Shown here: positions 17,899 through 29,874 of the stretch, piece by piece | Position numbering within the stretch: position 1 is the first letter of the stretch | How the letters are laid out: each line of letters opens with the position of its first letter | From: Neodiprion pinetum | Taxonomy: Eukaryota > Arthropoda > Insecta > Hymenoptera > Diprionidae | Length of the DNA stretch: 64,000 bases | Assembly: GCF_021155775.2 (NCBI RefSeq) | Contig: NC_060235.2 | Location: 13,727,193 to 13,791,192, forward strand | Direction: 5' to 3' | The notes under the pieces: generated by a model | The model's input: only the letters and a program-made list of their open reading frames with translations | What the model was told of the DNA's origin: nothing | Databases searched by the model: none | Made by a program: the position numbers and the translations under genes

Positions 17899-19851
17899 TG
17901 TAACGTGGCATTTCTGTAGGCATGTCCGTTACAAGATGCTCCCTGAACCTTGGGCGGAATCCAGGGATAAGGGTTTCTGAGATCGGGTCGCGACAGAATA
18001 GTAGACGAGCGCCAGAACTGGAGTCAGACATCCGAGCTTGGACAGGGACGCAATAGCGAATCACGATTAAGATATTGCCGGCTTTTGTTTTTATTTTTTT
18101 ATTTTTTTGAATACACTGGCCACGAGCCAGCGACCAACTCCGACGCCGGGGATATTTCGAGGCGAGGCGAAACCGCGGAGATCTTGCGTGAAGGGTGCCG
18201 AGGCTGCGGAGGGGGAGCCAACGCAGATCCCTGCAGCGCGGGAATCCAAGGCGGACGCGATTCCCGCTGGCGGCCGGCGCGCCGCAGCCTCCCCGCTCAC
18301 CCTGCCTACACCTAACCAAGGCAACCGCGAGAGATCGGCTAGCGACGAGGGAGCACCACCCCGCCCAATCCCGGGACACCGTAGAGCTGCGCGGAAGACG
18401 ACGTCGCGATTTAGCGTTAAGTTCTGCGCCGCGAAGCGACGACAGGTGCGTGTCAAGTTGGGCAATCCCCGAAATCGATAACAAATCGATTGTTGCGCAT
18501 TCTTGGGGTGATGAAGTCACGAAGGATTAGCGTGACGAGATCGGCTTTCCGGCCGAATAGCCATCTGAGAGAACTCGGGTTCTGGCGACCAACCAAGGTG
18601 GAAGTCTGTTGCAAAGTAGATTCGTGTTTCGAGTTTTTCGAGAAAAATTGATGGTTGAGAGGAATAATGGCTAGCGTGAATCACGAGGGAGTCAGTGCAT
18701 TCATCCTCTGGATGTGGAGCGGTAAGCGCTGCTAATATTCTTGCGAGAAAATTTCGAGAGACATTAACTAAAGGCTTACCGAGGAACGGATAGCCGTCGA
18801 GGATTTGCGTTAACGAACGTACTTGAAATTGTTTAGCCGATAAATCTGCTTGGTGACCGTAGCCTGAGTTGCGCGTAATAACGTAGAGTCAGTTTTGAGT
18901 GACCGAGCTGGTCGAGTAGAGTCACGGGTTTGAGTCGAGGCAAGACTGTCTCAAATTGAGTGCAATCAAATTCCGTTGCACGGGGTCACGTCGAGTCCAT
19001 GAAAATAAAGGGTCACCTCTCGAGTAGGTCGCGAATCGTTAAAAGGGGAGCGTTCGAACTCGCGACCGCGTTCAGACGTCGCGGAGAAAGTGGAGCTCGG
19101 ATGCATAATAGTAAGTTATCATTAGGCACGAATAAGAAGCTTTCTAGAATTATCAATTCGGTCGCGGTTAGCGCGTCGAGCCAAATTCTGGTTTTAGTTT
19201 ATGAATTATTGTTTATTAGTAGGGTGGTGATTAGCGCACGTAGGCATAAGGAATTTTCTAAATTTATTAACGATTATGATTTCGGTTTAGTTCCTGTCGA
19301 GTGGTTTATTGTTAAGTTGGTCATTAGCGCTGTAGTTAGTAGAGGAGGAACGCGGTTAGCGCGTCGAGTCAAATTTTGTTTATAGTTTTGAGTTATTGTT
19401 TATCGTTCAAGCAGCGACTAGCGCCCGCAGGCATTAGAAGCCGTCTAGATTTAGTCATTTCGCTTTTCTTTCTGTTATATTATTTTTTTTTTTTGGTTTG
19501 TGTGACATCTAAGCATGTAAGTACGAATCGCGAATAGCGAATTTTGAATTGTTATTTCCCGTTTTGTATTTTGAGTCGCAATGAGCGACGTTTGAACTAT
19601 TATTTTTTTTTTTTTATTAATTTTGTTTTGCTGGTATTATCGTGGCAGAAAATATATATTAGTTTGATTCTTGTTTTGATTGATAGCGCATCAACGATTT
19701 TGAGGCGTGTTTATCACGCCAGGTGCCCAACAAAACTTCACGATATTGTTTTTAGGTCCAGGATACATCGTGGACGCTGAATCATTGTGCACGCGGTAAG
19801 TTCTCGGTCATTTGCTCCGGGTGACCGAGGTGCGGAAAAATCCACGTCACA
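17899..19851 (+). mobile_element. Solo LTR (1.95 kb), family B copy 1
   Basis: It begins TGTAACGTGGCATTT and ends ATCCACGTCACA, giving TG...CA ends and an imperfect 10-bp terminal inverted match. ATAT flanks both sides (17895-17898 and 19852-19855), although the low-complexity flank weakens this as a target duplication. Two relatives in reverse orientation lie at 47733-49810 and 51671-52858. No coding region is present. Short opposing frames in its GC-rich part (about 18090-18530) are not conserved between the copies. Confidence 0.75.
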
Positions 19852-20697
19852 ATATATATGGAGGCGTTTCGCTTGTTTGCTAGTAACGTGTACATCAGAT
19901 TTACAATCGTTTGCGTGTTATTCATCATAAAAGCACGTGAAGTATAACACAGTTTCACACATACATAGTTTATTTAGCCTACTGCTTTGGACATGTACTT
20001 CGGATTTTACATGGAGCTGGATCGTTGATTCTAACAACAGGAGCTCGTTGGAAAACTGTACAAAATCTGACCAAGATACGTACGTTGTTTAGCAATTTTT
20101 CTCCCCGCAACTTCCAAATGCAATATTTGTTATTCGAATTCAGTAAGATAGAATACGCAAACAAGGAACATAATAACATATGGATTAATACGATTCGCAA
20201 CTGCAATTAGGCAAAAAGATGCGTTAATTGTAACCAAAGGTTTATTTCAATAATAATGGTGATATAAACTAGACAAAAAAAAGTAAGGTTCACAAAAGAT
20301 CTTCTAAACGAAAGAAACGTAATATTGAGAAATGCGAAGTACATGAGCCCTAGCGATACCTGTACGAAGCTATTAATGATTCATCTGCGCGTATACGTAA
20401 ATAAGTCTTCCAGTCAGTCTCATGCTGTCGCTCGTGATCGATAATCGTAAAAGCTAGCATAGCTCTCTATATGAAACACGCGTGTTGTATAGTACATATA
20501 TAATAAAGTGTCCGATATATATGTATACCTTCGCGCGAATTGCGTAATTATTTTCTTGCCTAATCCTAACACATGAAATAAAATAAACTAAAAAGTAATG
20601 CGTAGAATACATGGGTTCTGCTTTGAGTGTTTCATTCATCGGTTAAATTTTTTAATGACTGTAATACATCACTAAAGACTCCGCTGAATTAAACATA
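19852..20697. other. Anonymous stretch between two mobile elements
   Basis: AT-rich sequence with no recognisable gene. It ends at the TA that borders the DNA transposon at 20698. Confidence 0.5.
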
Positions 20698-23600
20698 CCG
20701 GGACAATCTCTAGAAACTATACAGTCAATGCGCATGCGCGAGTTTTATCGGCTACTCGGGCAGGCTGGCCACGCCAAGTTTTAGCTGTCAAACTCTGTTT
20801 CTGGCGGCGATGTGGTTCATACAGATTTTTGAGGTTAGAATCTCAAACAGTCGAGGTGGTGACTCGGAAAGCATTTATTATTCAGTCGGGAAGTTGATTC
20901 TTCAAATAACGGTGGAAACTTGATGCTAATGCTCTTTAAAAATTTCCTTTATTCGACTGAATTGAGAAATCTGTTTGAATTTTGGGTGCTTTGATCACTT
21001 TTATTATTTCGTACATTTGGAATAACAATGACATTTTTTTCTATCAACAGGTGATACGGATAAAATGATTACATCTCTAATGTTCACCGTTATCTGCCTA
21101 TTCAATTTATCACACGTACAATGATCATGGCTACTTTCAAGCAACTAAGTAACTCTCTCACTCTCTTGTGATTTCAGGCAGTATTATTGAATTTTATCAC
21201 TTTTGAAAATGAGATATTAAACCAAGCGTTGAAGAAATTCAAATATCTCACTATCGGTAATAGAACTGTTGATCTTTTTTCTCGAAAATAGTTCAACAAA
21301 ATTTACCAATAGTCGATAGTCAATGTATTTTTTCCAGTCAATAAATTATTGCTACTACTATTGAATATTTTCCAAAGATTATCAGAGTTCATTTCGAAAA
21401 TTTTCAATGATGTTCGATTAAATAAATGAAGGGGATGTCACGTCCGGAGCGGCCTCGCACGCGACGACTTAACCCTCTAGGTATCCGTAGAGGTTTATAT
21501 TTATTTTTACGTGGGTCAGGAGGTGATCGTCCTCTGCAGGGCGATCCCGGAAATAGGGTTGGAGGATTTAATATTTATGTTTTTAGAAACTTTTATGATG
21601 TAACCGATTTTTAATGGAATCAAAATGAAGGAAAAGCAAGAGAAGATTCGAGACAAGGAAGCTTACAAAATGTTCTTAATCTAGTTGTTCCCACTCATTC
21701 AACTACTCACTTTTCGGTGGTTACAGTCCGAATGGCTCACGCTCTCACACGATTATACTCAATAGCAACACTCACATACGCTTATCACTACACTTCTCTA
21801 AGGAGTTCGTGGCTCGAGGTTCTGCACTTAATCTAGCTTCATAAGACTCAGATCGCGACGCGAGAAGCCTTTCCGACCGCGTATAGAATTAGAGTATTAC
21901 ACTCTAATCGTCGGTGTCGGAAAAAGGACTTATAAACTCTACACGCGGTAGCTTTGAAGGAGCCGGGTTCCGTTGATGTGGTTTTTCAAGCGGTCTCTAA
22001 CGGGACTGACTTCGCTCGCTCGTCCGACACCCCTTGGAGCGTCGGGCGGCGAGCGAGGTTTTCGCTGAATTCACAATTTTGGAACAAAGGCTTGCCTCGC
22101 GACGATCATCCTCGAAGCGTGTGATCTCGCGATGGCCTCATTCCGGTGTTGATTACATCCGGGATCTGACGGGCGCGGAGACGCTGACGTTGCTGACCGT
22201 CAACTACGCCGTTGCGCTTTGGTTGTGCCACGAACTGTTTTGTAGAGAATATTTTATATGGATTAACTAATATATTTAAAGCTATGCTTCCTCGTCTCTA
22301 AAGCGATATTAATAATTATTGATGTGGTTATGATTATATTCGGTGTAAATATACGGCGCTCGTGATAGGGACCTAATACTCAAATTGAAAATTCAAGTAA
22401 TATCAGATTTATTAAAATGATTTCTGTATTTCATGTTAGTGCGGTTCGAAACAAAGAAAATCTAATCGGAAGCGTAGAACTCACGAACGTAGATCACATC
22501 CTGTGACACAAGTTGAAAATCAACTTTTTCAAAATGCGCTTCAACGTCACAATCATCTTCAAGGACAATCATGTTTTAGAGTAATGTCAGAACATTAATA
22601 CGCGAATATTGACTTATCGAATTCAAGATAGTGTGTCTTGTTCGATCAAAAGGAATGAATGTCTAAGCTATAACGAAGTTCATGAAGATTTTTTTCCAAA
22701 AAATTCAATCCGATACAATATCTTGTTCATAGCCCTGCGAACATTACCTTGTAACAAGGATATTTGAAAAGAGTCCCTGTGTCGCAGAAACTATTATAAA
22801 ATTCTTGATTTTCAATTCGTGCTACTGAATAACTTCTGCGTTTCAGGTACCATTTCCAATCTCAGGGTGAGATTTTTTTTTATCCAGACAATGCTAACAT
22901 AAAATGCAGAAATAATTGCGGTGAATGGAGATTCACAAGCTTTCAATCTTAGCGTAGGACCCCGTAAAGAGTGTAAAATTGAATTTCGTTTCAAGCTATC
23001 GATAAATTGCAGGATAACTCTTTGATCCAGATTTGTAATAAAAAACTTAGCGAATGAGTAAATCTATAACAGACCAAGTGATTATTTGCAAGGCAACGTG
23101 TACTAGTAAGTGAATACATTCCTTACACTTTACTGGAGTTCTACGAAACCAAAACACGTGTGATCACTGCAACTAGCTAGCCAGATGACACAGTCAACTA
23201 AGATTAACTTTAAAGACATTTTTAACTGAACTTATTTAATATTTATGGATTTAGGTTGATTGAGTTTGCCTAGCTAAATTTAACCCTACAATCTAATTGA
23301 GGACTTGAAAGACTATTTATCTGAATTTAATGCCAAAGAGTGTAAAAGTAAGCTTCAAAATAAGATACCATATTAAATGGTATAAAATTTGAAAAATAAT
23401 GCTGGTCAATGATAATGCTTGAATTCCAATGGTGCACAGAGTGATTCCTCGGTAGAATGAATTGGCAGCAACGGTTAAGTAACAACACATTGCTATTGGC
23501 TCGATCAAAGTAAAATGATGGGATATGTAGCCATTATGATCTGTAGTATATCCCGTACTTCAATTTTGCTTCAACTGATGTTAAGAAGGTGGCGATGGCC

Positions 23601-24459
23601 TGATGAAATTTACTCTGGCACCTGATGTCTGACGGAACAACCAAGTTCGATGGTTTTAATGATTGCATCGCTCGAGAAACCAGGATCCTTGCCACCTAAA
23701 CGTTTTGACCATCAGGTAAGACATAATTTTTCACGTGTTAATCAAAGTTTAAACTTCGAGCCTGCTGAAAAAAAATCGAATTTCAGCATTGAATCCATGT
23801 TAAAATATTATAGTAGTCAAAGATCACGGAATTAGAAATTTACTTACATGCTTCCATGCCTGATAACTTTGGTACCACTTTGACGATGAATTATTTCGGA
23901 TCGGAAAATATTTTAAGCTATTATTATCAGACAGGATCTTTTAATATTTTTAGATACAACTACTTTCCAATGAAATGCACAAACATAAATCGTGAATGTA
24001 ACGCATTTTCAATTCTATGTAAGTAAAGAATCTGTTGACAATAATCGTCGTTTTTACTTACATTCCTCTGTTTGTCTAGACTCCGACTTATTAATGACAT
24101 TTCACAATGAATTTCAGATTTCTTCTCTCAATAAATAACACCCAATTTCTGTACCAATTGATATTTGCTTTTCCGTTCAATTCTTCATTGCGTCGGTTAA
24201 ATATTTTCCGATATCGATCATGGTATTGCTGAACGATACTATTCTTCGTGGATGATTCACGCTACGTAAAAATAAACACTCACATAACCGCAATCCGCGG
24301 TTTTACGCGTGAGAGATTTACAGCTCTTGTCTCATTTTGTGTACGTCGGCCCCCTGCTCAGCAGATGAAAAGATCGCCGCGGGGCGATTTCAGCCACCAA
24401 TGAAATTGAATTATTTGACGCATGCGCATTGACTGTCTAGTTTCTAGAGATTGTCCCGG
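20698..24459. mobile_element. Non-autonomous DNA transposon, family C copy 1
   Basis: The ends are inverted repeats of about 41 bp: CCGGGACAATCTCTAGAAAC at the left and its reverse complement at the right (from about 24419 to 24459), each bordered by TA (20696-20697 and 24460-24461). There is no transposase frame. A solo LTR occupies 21436-22367, and without it the element is about 2.8 kb. A second copy lies at 38485-42934 with related ends and matching internal blocks, for example CATAAAATGCAGAAATAATTG near 22900 and near 40070. The TA border suggests the Tc1/mariner group or another TA-specific superfamily. Confidence 0.75.
21436..22367. mobile_element. Solo LTR (932 bp), family A copy 2
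   Basis: It begins TGTCACGTCCGG and ends GGCGCTCGTGATA, matching the LTR at 2870-3786 along its length with many substitutions. GGGA flanks both sides (21432-21435 and 22368-22371). The last dinucleotide is TA in place of CA, probably a point change. Confidence 0.85.
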
Positions 24460-26118
24460 TATATTCTATTGACCTACACCCCTAGCTGTAGCGAATATGG
24501 ATTTGAGATTCAACTCTGAAATTTATGAAAGCGCTGTGCTTTCAAATTTACTCTATCGCTGAAAGTTGACTCGAAATTGACTAACAAGGGGAGGCTTTGG
24601 ACTTGCCCCTATATATTTGATCACTGTTTAACATACGCGTAGTGCAACCATCGCACTTCAATAGCTGCAAGCGATAGGATCCAATTTTCAACCGATTTTT
24701 ATAAAATCATCTACGTACGTTGTTAAATCCGGTGTACCTTTTTTAAAATCACAATGTAACTCACAATGTAATATGACTCTCAACACGTGAAGTGTTTTTC
24801 AAAACTCCGTTTCAACGCTGTAACGAAAGCTGCTGCCATAGATAACATTAAAATATCGTATTGCCTAAACCGGCGAATTCCACCCCTCTTGACGAAAGTC
24901 GTGTAGAGACCAACAACGATCCCTAGTATAAAGTTCAGAAAATCTCAATTGTGACTGGCGTAAAGTCTCGCGCTGATTCAATGAAATCGAGCATTTAGTT
25001 TATTCTGTTTACTACAAAAAACTCACTATCTTCTACGTTATAATCTTAACTGTCCTTTACTAAATCTTATCATTTCGCGAACAGACATTTATATGACGTT
25101 CCATTTTCCTCAATTGAATCAAGTTCGGCCCTGATTCAAACAGAACCAGGTAATACTAAGTGCTTATAATAATGATCAGCTACATTATTATGTCTGATTA
25201 ATAATCGTTTCAATTATATTCATCATACGTTTAAGTGGTATAGATACCTATAAGAGTTCTAACTCATGACTTGGTGGCGTACTGTCAGAGTAGCCCCGAT
25301 TCCTACCTTACCGACAGTCGGTATGTTACCTCCACGATGATCAGGCTTACCTACGACATGGTTACCGACTGGAGCGTTGACATAGATGAAGCCACCCGTA
25401 TTTTTGCTCGATTTCACCGACAGACAGTCTGACAATGAAATTTTTGTGCTGTCGAATGAGCAGCCATTTTGACTTTTTCGCTGTCGGATGAGTAGACAAT
25501 TCAAATTATTACCATTAGATGGCGCACATTTTTTACCGGCGGAATTTTTATCTCCGATCTTACCGACAGTTGGTGTTAGTGGGTGTTGCCGCAGGTTATG
25601 CCGCATTATCGATCAATCGATATTCCAGCGATCGACTTTTTTCATCATGTAGTTAGGTGAAATAGAACGTTTCTAAATGACGGTTGGATGCTTTGAATAG
25701 TTAGTAAAATAAATTTTCTCACGAAATGCAGTTCGAGACCTGCGGAATAGTGGGTTCTCCTTAGGAGAAGGTGATAGTGGGGGTGAAATAAAACGCTTTA
25801 AACTAGCGGTTGAATGCTTTGAACATATTGCGAAATTTTTTTCTCACGAAACACCATTCACTTTGTCAAATACCTGTTTCTGCAGGAGGGATTTTCACAA
25901 TATGTGAGAAGTTTTAGACTGCTATAAGAATTTGTATGAAAGGAGACACACCCACCCTCCAATGATCAAAAACCAACCACCCAATCGCTCATGGAGTGTA
26001 CACCACGAAACATGCAGGCAAAAATGTAACGCGGGAACAGTTTAAGTGGAGAAAATTTTCTCAAGAGCTCGCTAAATGCTTTTTTGTTGACCGATTTTTT
26101 CCCGTCAGATGCCCCACG
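24460..26118. other. Anonymous stretch containing a dispersed repeat (about 25270-25700)
   Basis: No gene is recognised. The part from about 25270 to 25700 matches 45935-46495, with shared landmarks such as GATGAGCAGCCATT, CCGACAGTTGGTGTTA and GTTGCCGCAGGTT. Motifs like TTACCGACAG recur within it. The remainder is AT-rich and featureless. Confidence 0.5.
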
Positions 26119-26126
26119 CTAATGAG

Positions 26127-26911
26127 TAGGGGTGTGCGAATATCGTTCGAATCGAATCGAATCGAATATTACTATTCGATTCGAAATTCGAATCGAATAA
26201 CTCGAATTTTTTGAATTATTCGAAACTTTTTGAATTATTCGAAATTTTTCGAATTATTCGGGAACTTTCGAATAATTCGAATTTTCGAATTATTCGATTC
26301 GAGTTTCGAATCGAATATTAATATTCGATTCGGAACGAATAATTCGTGAGTTCGAATTATTCGCACACCCCTAGTGGCGACAAGAAAAAAATAAATATCC
26401 CCGATTATCACTTATGGCGAGAAGATATTTAGGAGTACCTTGTACTTCTGCTGAAAGTGAAAGATTATTTTCCACTGCTGGTGATATTGTATCTAATAAA
26501 CGAACTTCATTATCACCAGATTCAGTATCGTATTTATTATTTTTGAACAAAAATTTGTAGTAAATTTTCATACTAATTGTTCTATTTGCGTAATTATATT
26601 TAATAGTTTAAATAAAATGTATATCAATTGTTAATTTCTTATTTGAATATTGAACATAACAAACTCCGAATTCAAAATATTCGAAAATTTGCTAATTATA
26701 TAATAATTCGCGAATAATTCGGAAAAAATTCGAATTATTCGAAATTTTTCGAATTATTCGAAACTTTTCGAATTATTCGAAACTTTTCGAATTATTCGGG
26801 AACTTTCGAATAATTCGAATTTTCGAATTATTCGATTCGAGTTTCGAATCGAATATTAATATTCGATTCGGAACGAATAATTCGTAAGTTCGAATTATTC
26901 GCACACCCCTA
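26127..26911. mobile_element. hAT-type transposon remnant with 8-bp target duplication
   Basis: The ends are inverted repeats starting TAGGGGTGTGCGAAT, and CTAATGAG flanks both sides (26119-26126 and 26912-26919), an 8-bp duplication typical of the hAT superfamily. The body is rich in TTCGAATTATTCGAA repeats. An internal copy of the right end stops at 26373, so bases 26127-26373 form a complete palindromic mini-element on their own. Between this and the right arm lies the last part of a transposase gene. Confidence 0.88.
26396..26560 (+). pseudogene. C-terminal hAT transposase dimerisation region
   Basis: The plus-strand frame reads RRYLGVPCTSAESERLFSTA, then ...KRTSLSPDSV and ...LLFLNKNL before TAG at 26558-26560. 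The ESERLFS core is the hallmark of the hAT C-terminal dimerisation domain. The catalytic part of the gene is missing, so this is a fragment of a transposase that once mobilised the element. Confidence 0.85.
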
Positions 26912-26919
26912 CTAATGAG

Positions 26920-27586
26920 TGTTAAGGTTTGCAGGCTCAGACCTGTTAGCTATAAAGAGTTGTAATCATCAAAACGGTATGTACACAAACCAGTCGGTCA
27001 AGAGTTGGGAAGACCAGATTTTTCCCCCGTCAAACGTCGCTCACTACCTGCTATTCGTTAACCGATTTTTCCCATCTGATGCTCCACGCTGATGAGGGTT
27101 GGGGTGTGCAGGGTCGGACCTGTTTGCCATTGAAATTTTTATATCTTTTGATGGCTGGGTGGTACAGAGTATGGACCCCCAACCACCACACTCAAATTCT
27201 TGCGATCTATCAGCGTGTATTAGCTCAACGCATCCGACGGGGACTCGTCAGTCTTACACGATACGTGAAAGTCAAAAGTTCTACAAAGTTCTATTTATAT
27301 CAACATTAAAGCCATAGCCGCCGAAACATACTCGAATCTCTTCACGATGATGGAGAATGCGCACAAGTTGTTGAACGAGCTACATCCTGAGCGGGAGAAT
27401 GACGATATCTTCAAGCACTGAATTGGCGTTGGGATGGAAAATCTTCAATTGCTGCGTGATGTTTCCAAGCGTCCGAGAACGAGCGTAAGCGTGAAACTGC
27501 AAATTCAACATGCAATCACACTTGTACAATCCTGGGTAGCGAAGATTCAACAACAGCTGCGGCAGCGACAGTAGCAGCAGCACACT
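26920..27586. other. Spacer with short repeats, then possible start of pPolB copy 2
   Basis: About 26925-27130 carries repeats of the site into which the hAT element inserted (GATGCCCCACGCTAATGAG near 26109 and GATGCTCCACGCTGATGAG near 27078). From about 27320 a frame-broken segment (for example ENAHKLLNELHPE) may be the polymerase N-terminus, but I cannot confirm it. Confidence 0.4.
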
Positions 27587-28997
27587 GTGGTGATAGGCGC
27601 CAATATCGGCAGTCCTGCGGGCGTACAGCGGGAAGATGTTAATAGTGCTTTTGTCAACCGGATCCGAACGTGGGTTGTCACAAATCTCCAGCATAAGAAT
27701 TTGGAGACCCTTCTGAAGGACGCGCAGCGAGTCATCGTTGAGCGATTGAGGCTAGTACTGCGCGAGGAGGGAAATGTGAAGGTTAGCCTCACATTATTGT
27801 GCAAATTTGAAAACACACAACACGATGGGATTGCGGAAAGAGTTAAAAGCTTCAACACCTGCAGCACCGAGATCCTCCCCTCGAGCGATATACATGGTTG
27901 GTTTACACACGCAAGGAACGACCTGCTTGTGATGGTTGAAGATTTTGAGCAACGTGATTAGGGGTGTAGCATGATCGACATTCTCAATATCACCGTAAAC
28001 ATCAACCGGTACCAGCCTCTCGCTACGGGGCTTCCGACATTCGTTGAGTTACCGAAGGATATTCGACGGAAGAGAGCGGTGGTGAACGTGAACAACAAAG
28101 TCGAAAGATGCCTTCTCTTTTCCATCACTGCAGTCCTCCACCCTGTCAACAACAACCCTGAAAGGACTCACCATTATCGTCGGTATATTTCCGAGTTGGA
28201 CTGTACAGGTATCAAATTCTCTGCTACTTTGCACGACGTGAAAAGAGTTGTGAGATTAAATAATTTGCGAATTAATGTATACGGGATAGAATCTCAAACT
28301 TTTTCACATCATGCAACATCGGAAAAAAGCGTCATCGTGCCAATTTACTTGAGTAAAAATTTGCATAGCGTGAACATCAACACGATTCATCTTCTGATGG
28401 TTGAAAGTAATCCAGAAAATAATATGGCTCGCGAGTTAACATCAAGACTCCAATTTGCTTGGATTAGAGATCTTTCACGATTGGTAAGCAAACAATTGTC
28501 CAATCGTAACGGTCAACTGTTTTTATGTTCAGAGATGTTTCTGTCACCTTACCGTGAAACATGCCTACGACAATCATCGACAAGATTGCATTATGCTATA
28601 TAAAGTGCGTATGGAATTCCCCGAGTCTAAAGATTTTCAAATTTTCAAATCAAAGGCACTGTCCCGTTTGTCGTTTATGCCAATTTCGAATGCATATTAG
28701 AGTCTATACCGGTTGACGAATTCCAAAATCACGTTTCAAACCGTAAAACACGTGAACTTCAAAAGCATATCCCGCACAGTGTAGCGTACTATGTTCATTG
28801 CGCGTACGATGAGACTTTATCGGAGTTCCACAGTGAACGCGGCGTCGATTGCATAGATTGGTTTATGCAGCAGCTTCAAGATTCATCGATTAAAGTAGAG
28901 TCACACGTCAAAAACATAATTCCGATGGAGTCTCTTACTCAAGTGCAACACGATCGTCACATGCGCTCAAAGAATTGCTATATTTGCGAAAAGCCGT
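27587..28997 (+). pseudogene. pPolB of Polinton 2, 5' part
   Basis: The frames 27587-27961 and 27971-28603 match the N-terminal region of the first pPolB (shared ITVNINRY, KRAVVNVNN, VERCLLFSITAVLHP-like blocks). After about 28603 the frame changes and continues with an exonuclease I-like YANFECIL (about 28678-28701), CIDWF near 28850 and the first half of the Cys/His cluster (CYICEKPL, about 28975-28997). The gene is then cut by a BEL/Pao element and resumes at 37223. A stop at 27959-27961 and frame changes make it a pseudogene. Confidence 0.88.
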
Positions 28998-29843
28998 TGT
29001 TTAGGTCGTCTGACCAGAGTTCTTCTCTAACTTCAATCGGGATGGGATGAGTGAGTGAGAGGGTGAATAAATAAATAACACGATTTCGCGGGAAAGACAA
29101 GACGCTTGCTTCGGCATAAAAACCCTCACGGTGCAGAGGGAAAAGCCGAAGCAAGACAAGTGTTTATTAACTGCAAATCAGATCATCATAAAACAGGATA
29201 ATACAGTCGCTGGTGCGTTCCTTGTCAACTAGATTGAACGATCATTCAATAATCTCAGGCCAACTTATTTAAGTCTCCATGAGAAACCGTGCTCCGCAAC
29301 TTCCACGCACTCGTGGAAACAGGGAATGGGGAGCGTCATGGTGGCCCAATGCCGTGCAAACAGCGGTCCCGACGTCTCGGGAACCAACGCTGAAGTGCAA
29401 TGACGCTCGCCCGGAAGACGGGCACCCCCGGCCCAACCGGAAGGTGAACCACGTCTCCCCCGACCGTGTTAAACGGATAAATCTTAAAACTACGCAAAAC
29501 GAAATAATCGACGCGCGTGTCTAAGGAAAACCTAACACGTCCTACCTATTCGAGCGCTCGAGACTAACTAACTTGCGCTGCGCCCTCACCGGCCAAGCGA
29601 ACGTACGTAACTGCCGATTCGAGTATCGGCCCACGAATTTCTGGCGTAGACAATAAGTACGTAATTTGAATCACTATAACGTTGAACTACTTGTCATGTG
29701 GAATAAGAAAGTAAATCTACTGTTGTGACTCTTTAGTCACCTTATACGTGGTAAATAGGTACAACATACGAATATAACGAAACTAAAGTATTTGCTGTGA
29801 TAAATTTACAAACTAATATAATAATAATAAAGTTGCGCGAACA
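28998..29843 (-). repeat. BEL/Pao 3' LTR (846 bp)
   Basis: On the given strand it begins TGTTTAGGTCG and ends GTTGCGCGAACA. For the minus-strand element this is the 3' LTR. The 81-codon frame inside it (29279-29524) also occurs in the other LTR and has no homology to element proteins. Confidence 0.93.
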
Positions 29844-29860
29844 TCCCGCCTGCCTTCGTC
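29844..29860 (-). promoter_or_regulatory. BEL/Pao polypurine tract
   Basis: On the minus strand the bases just before the 3' LTR read GAAGGCAGGCGGGA, a purine-rich run directly abutting the LTR, as expected for the plus-strand primer. Confidence 0.6.
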
Positions 29861-29874
29861 CAACAGACGAATCC

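Noticed and set aside
18085..18530. Several overlapping frames of over 100 codons on both strands
   Set aside because: They lie in the GC-rich part of a solo LTR, have no recognisable domain, and are not kept in the related copies at 47733 and 51671.
29279..29524. 81-codon frame repeated at 36658-36903
   Set aside because: Both copies lie inside the BEL/Pao LTRs and have no similarity to retroelement proteins.
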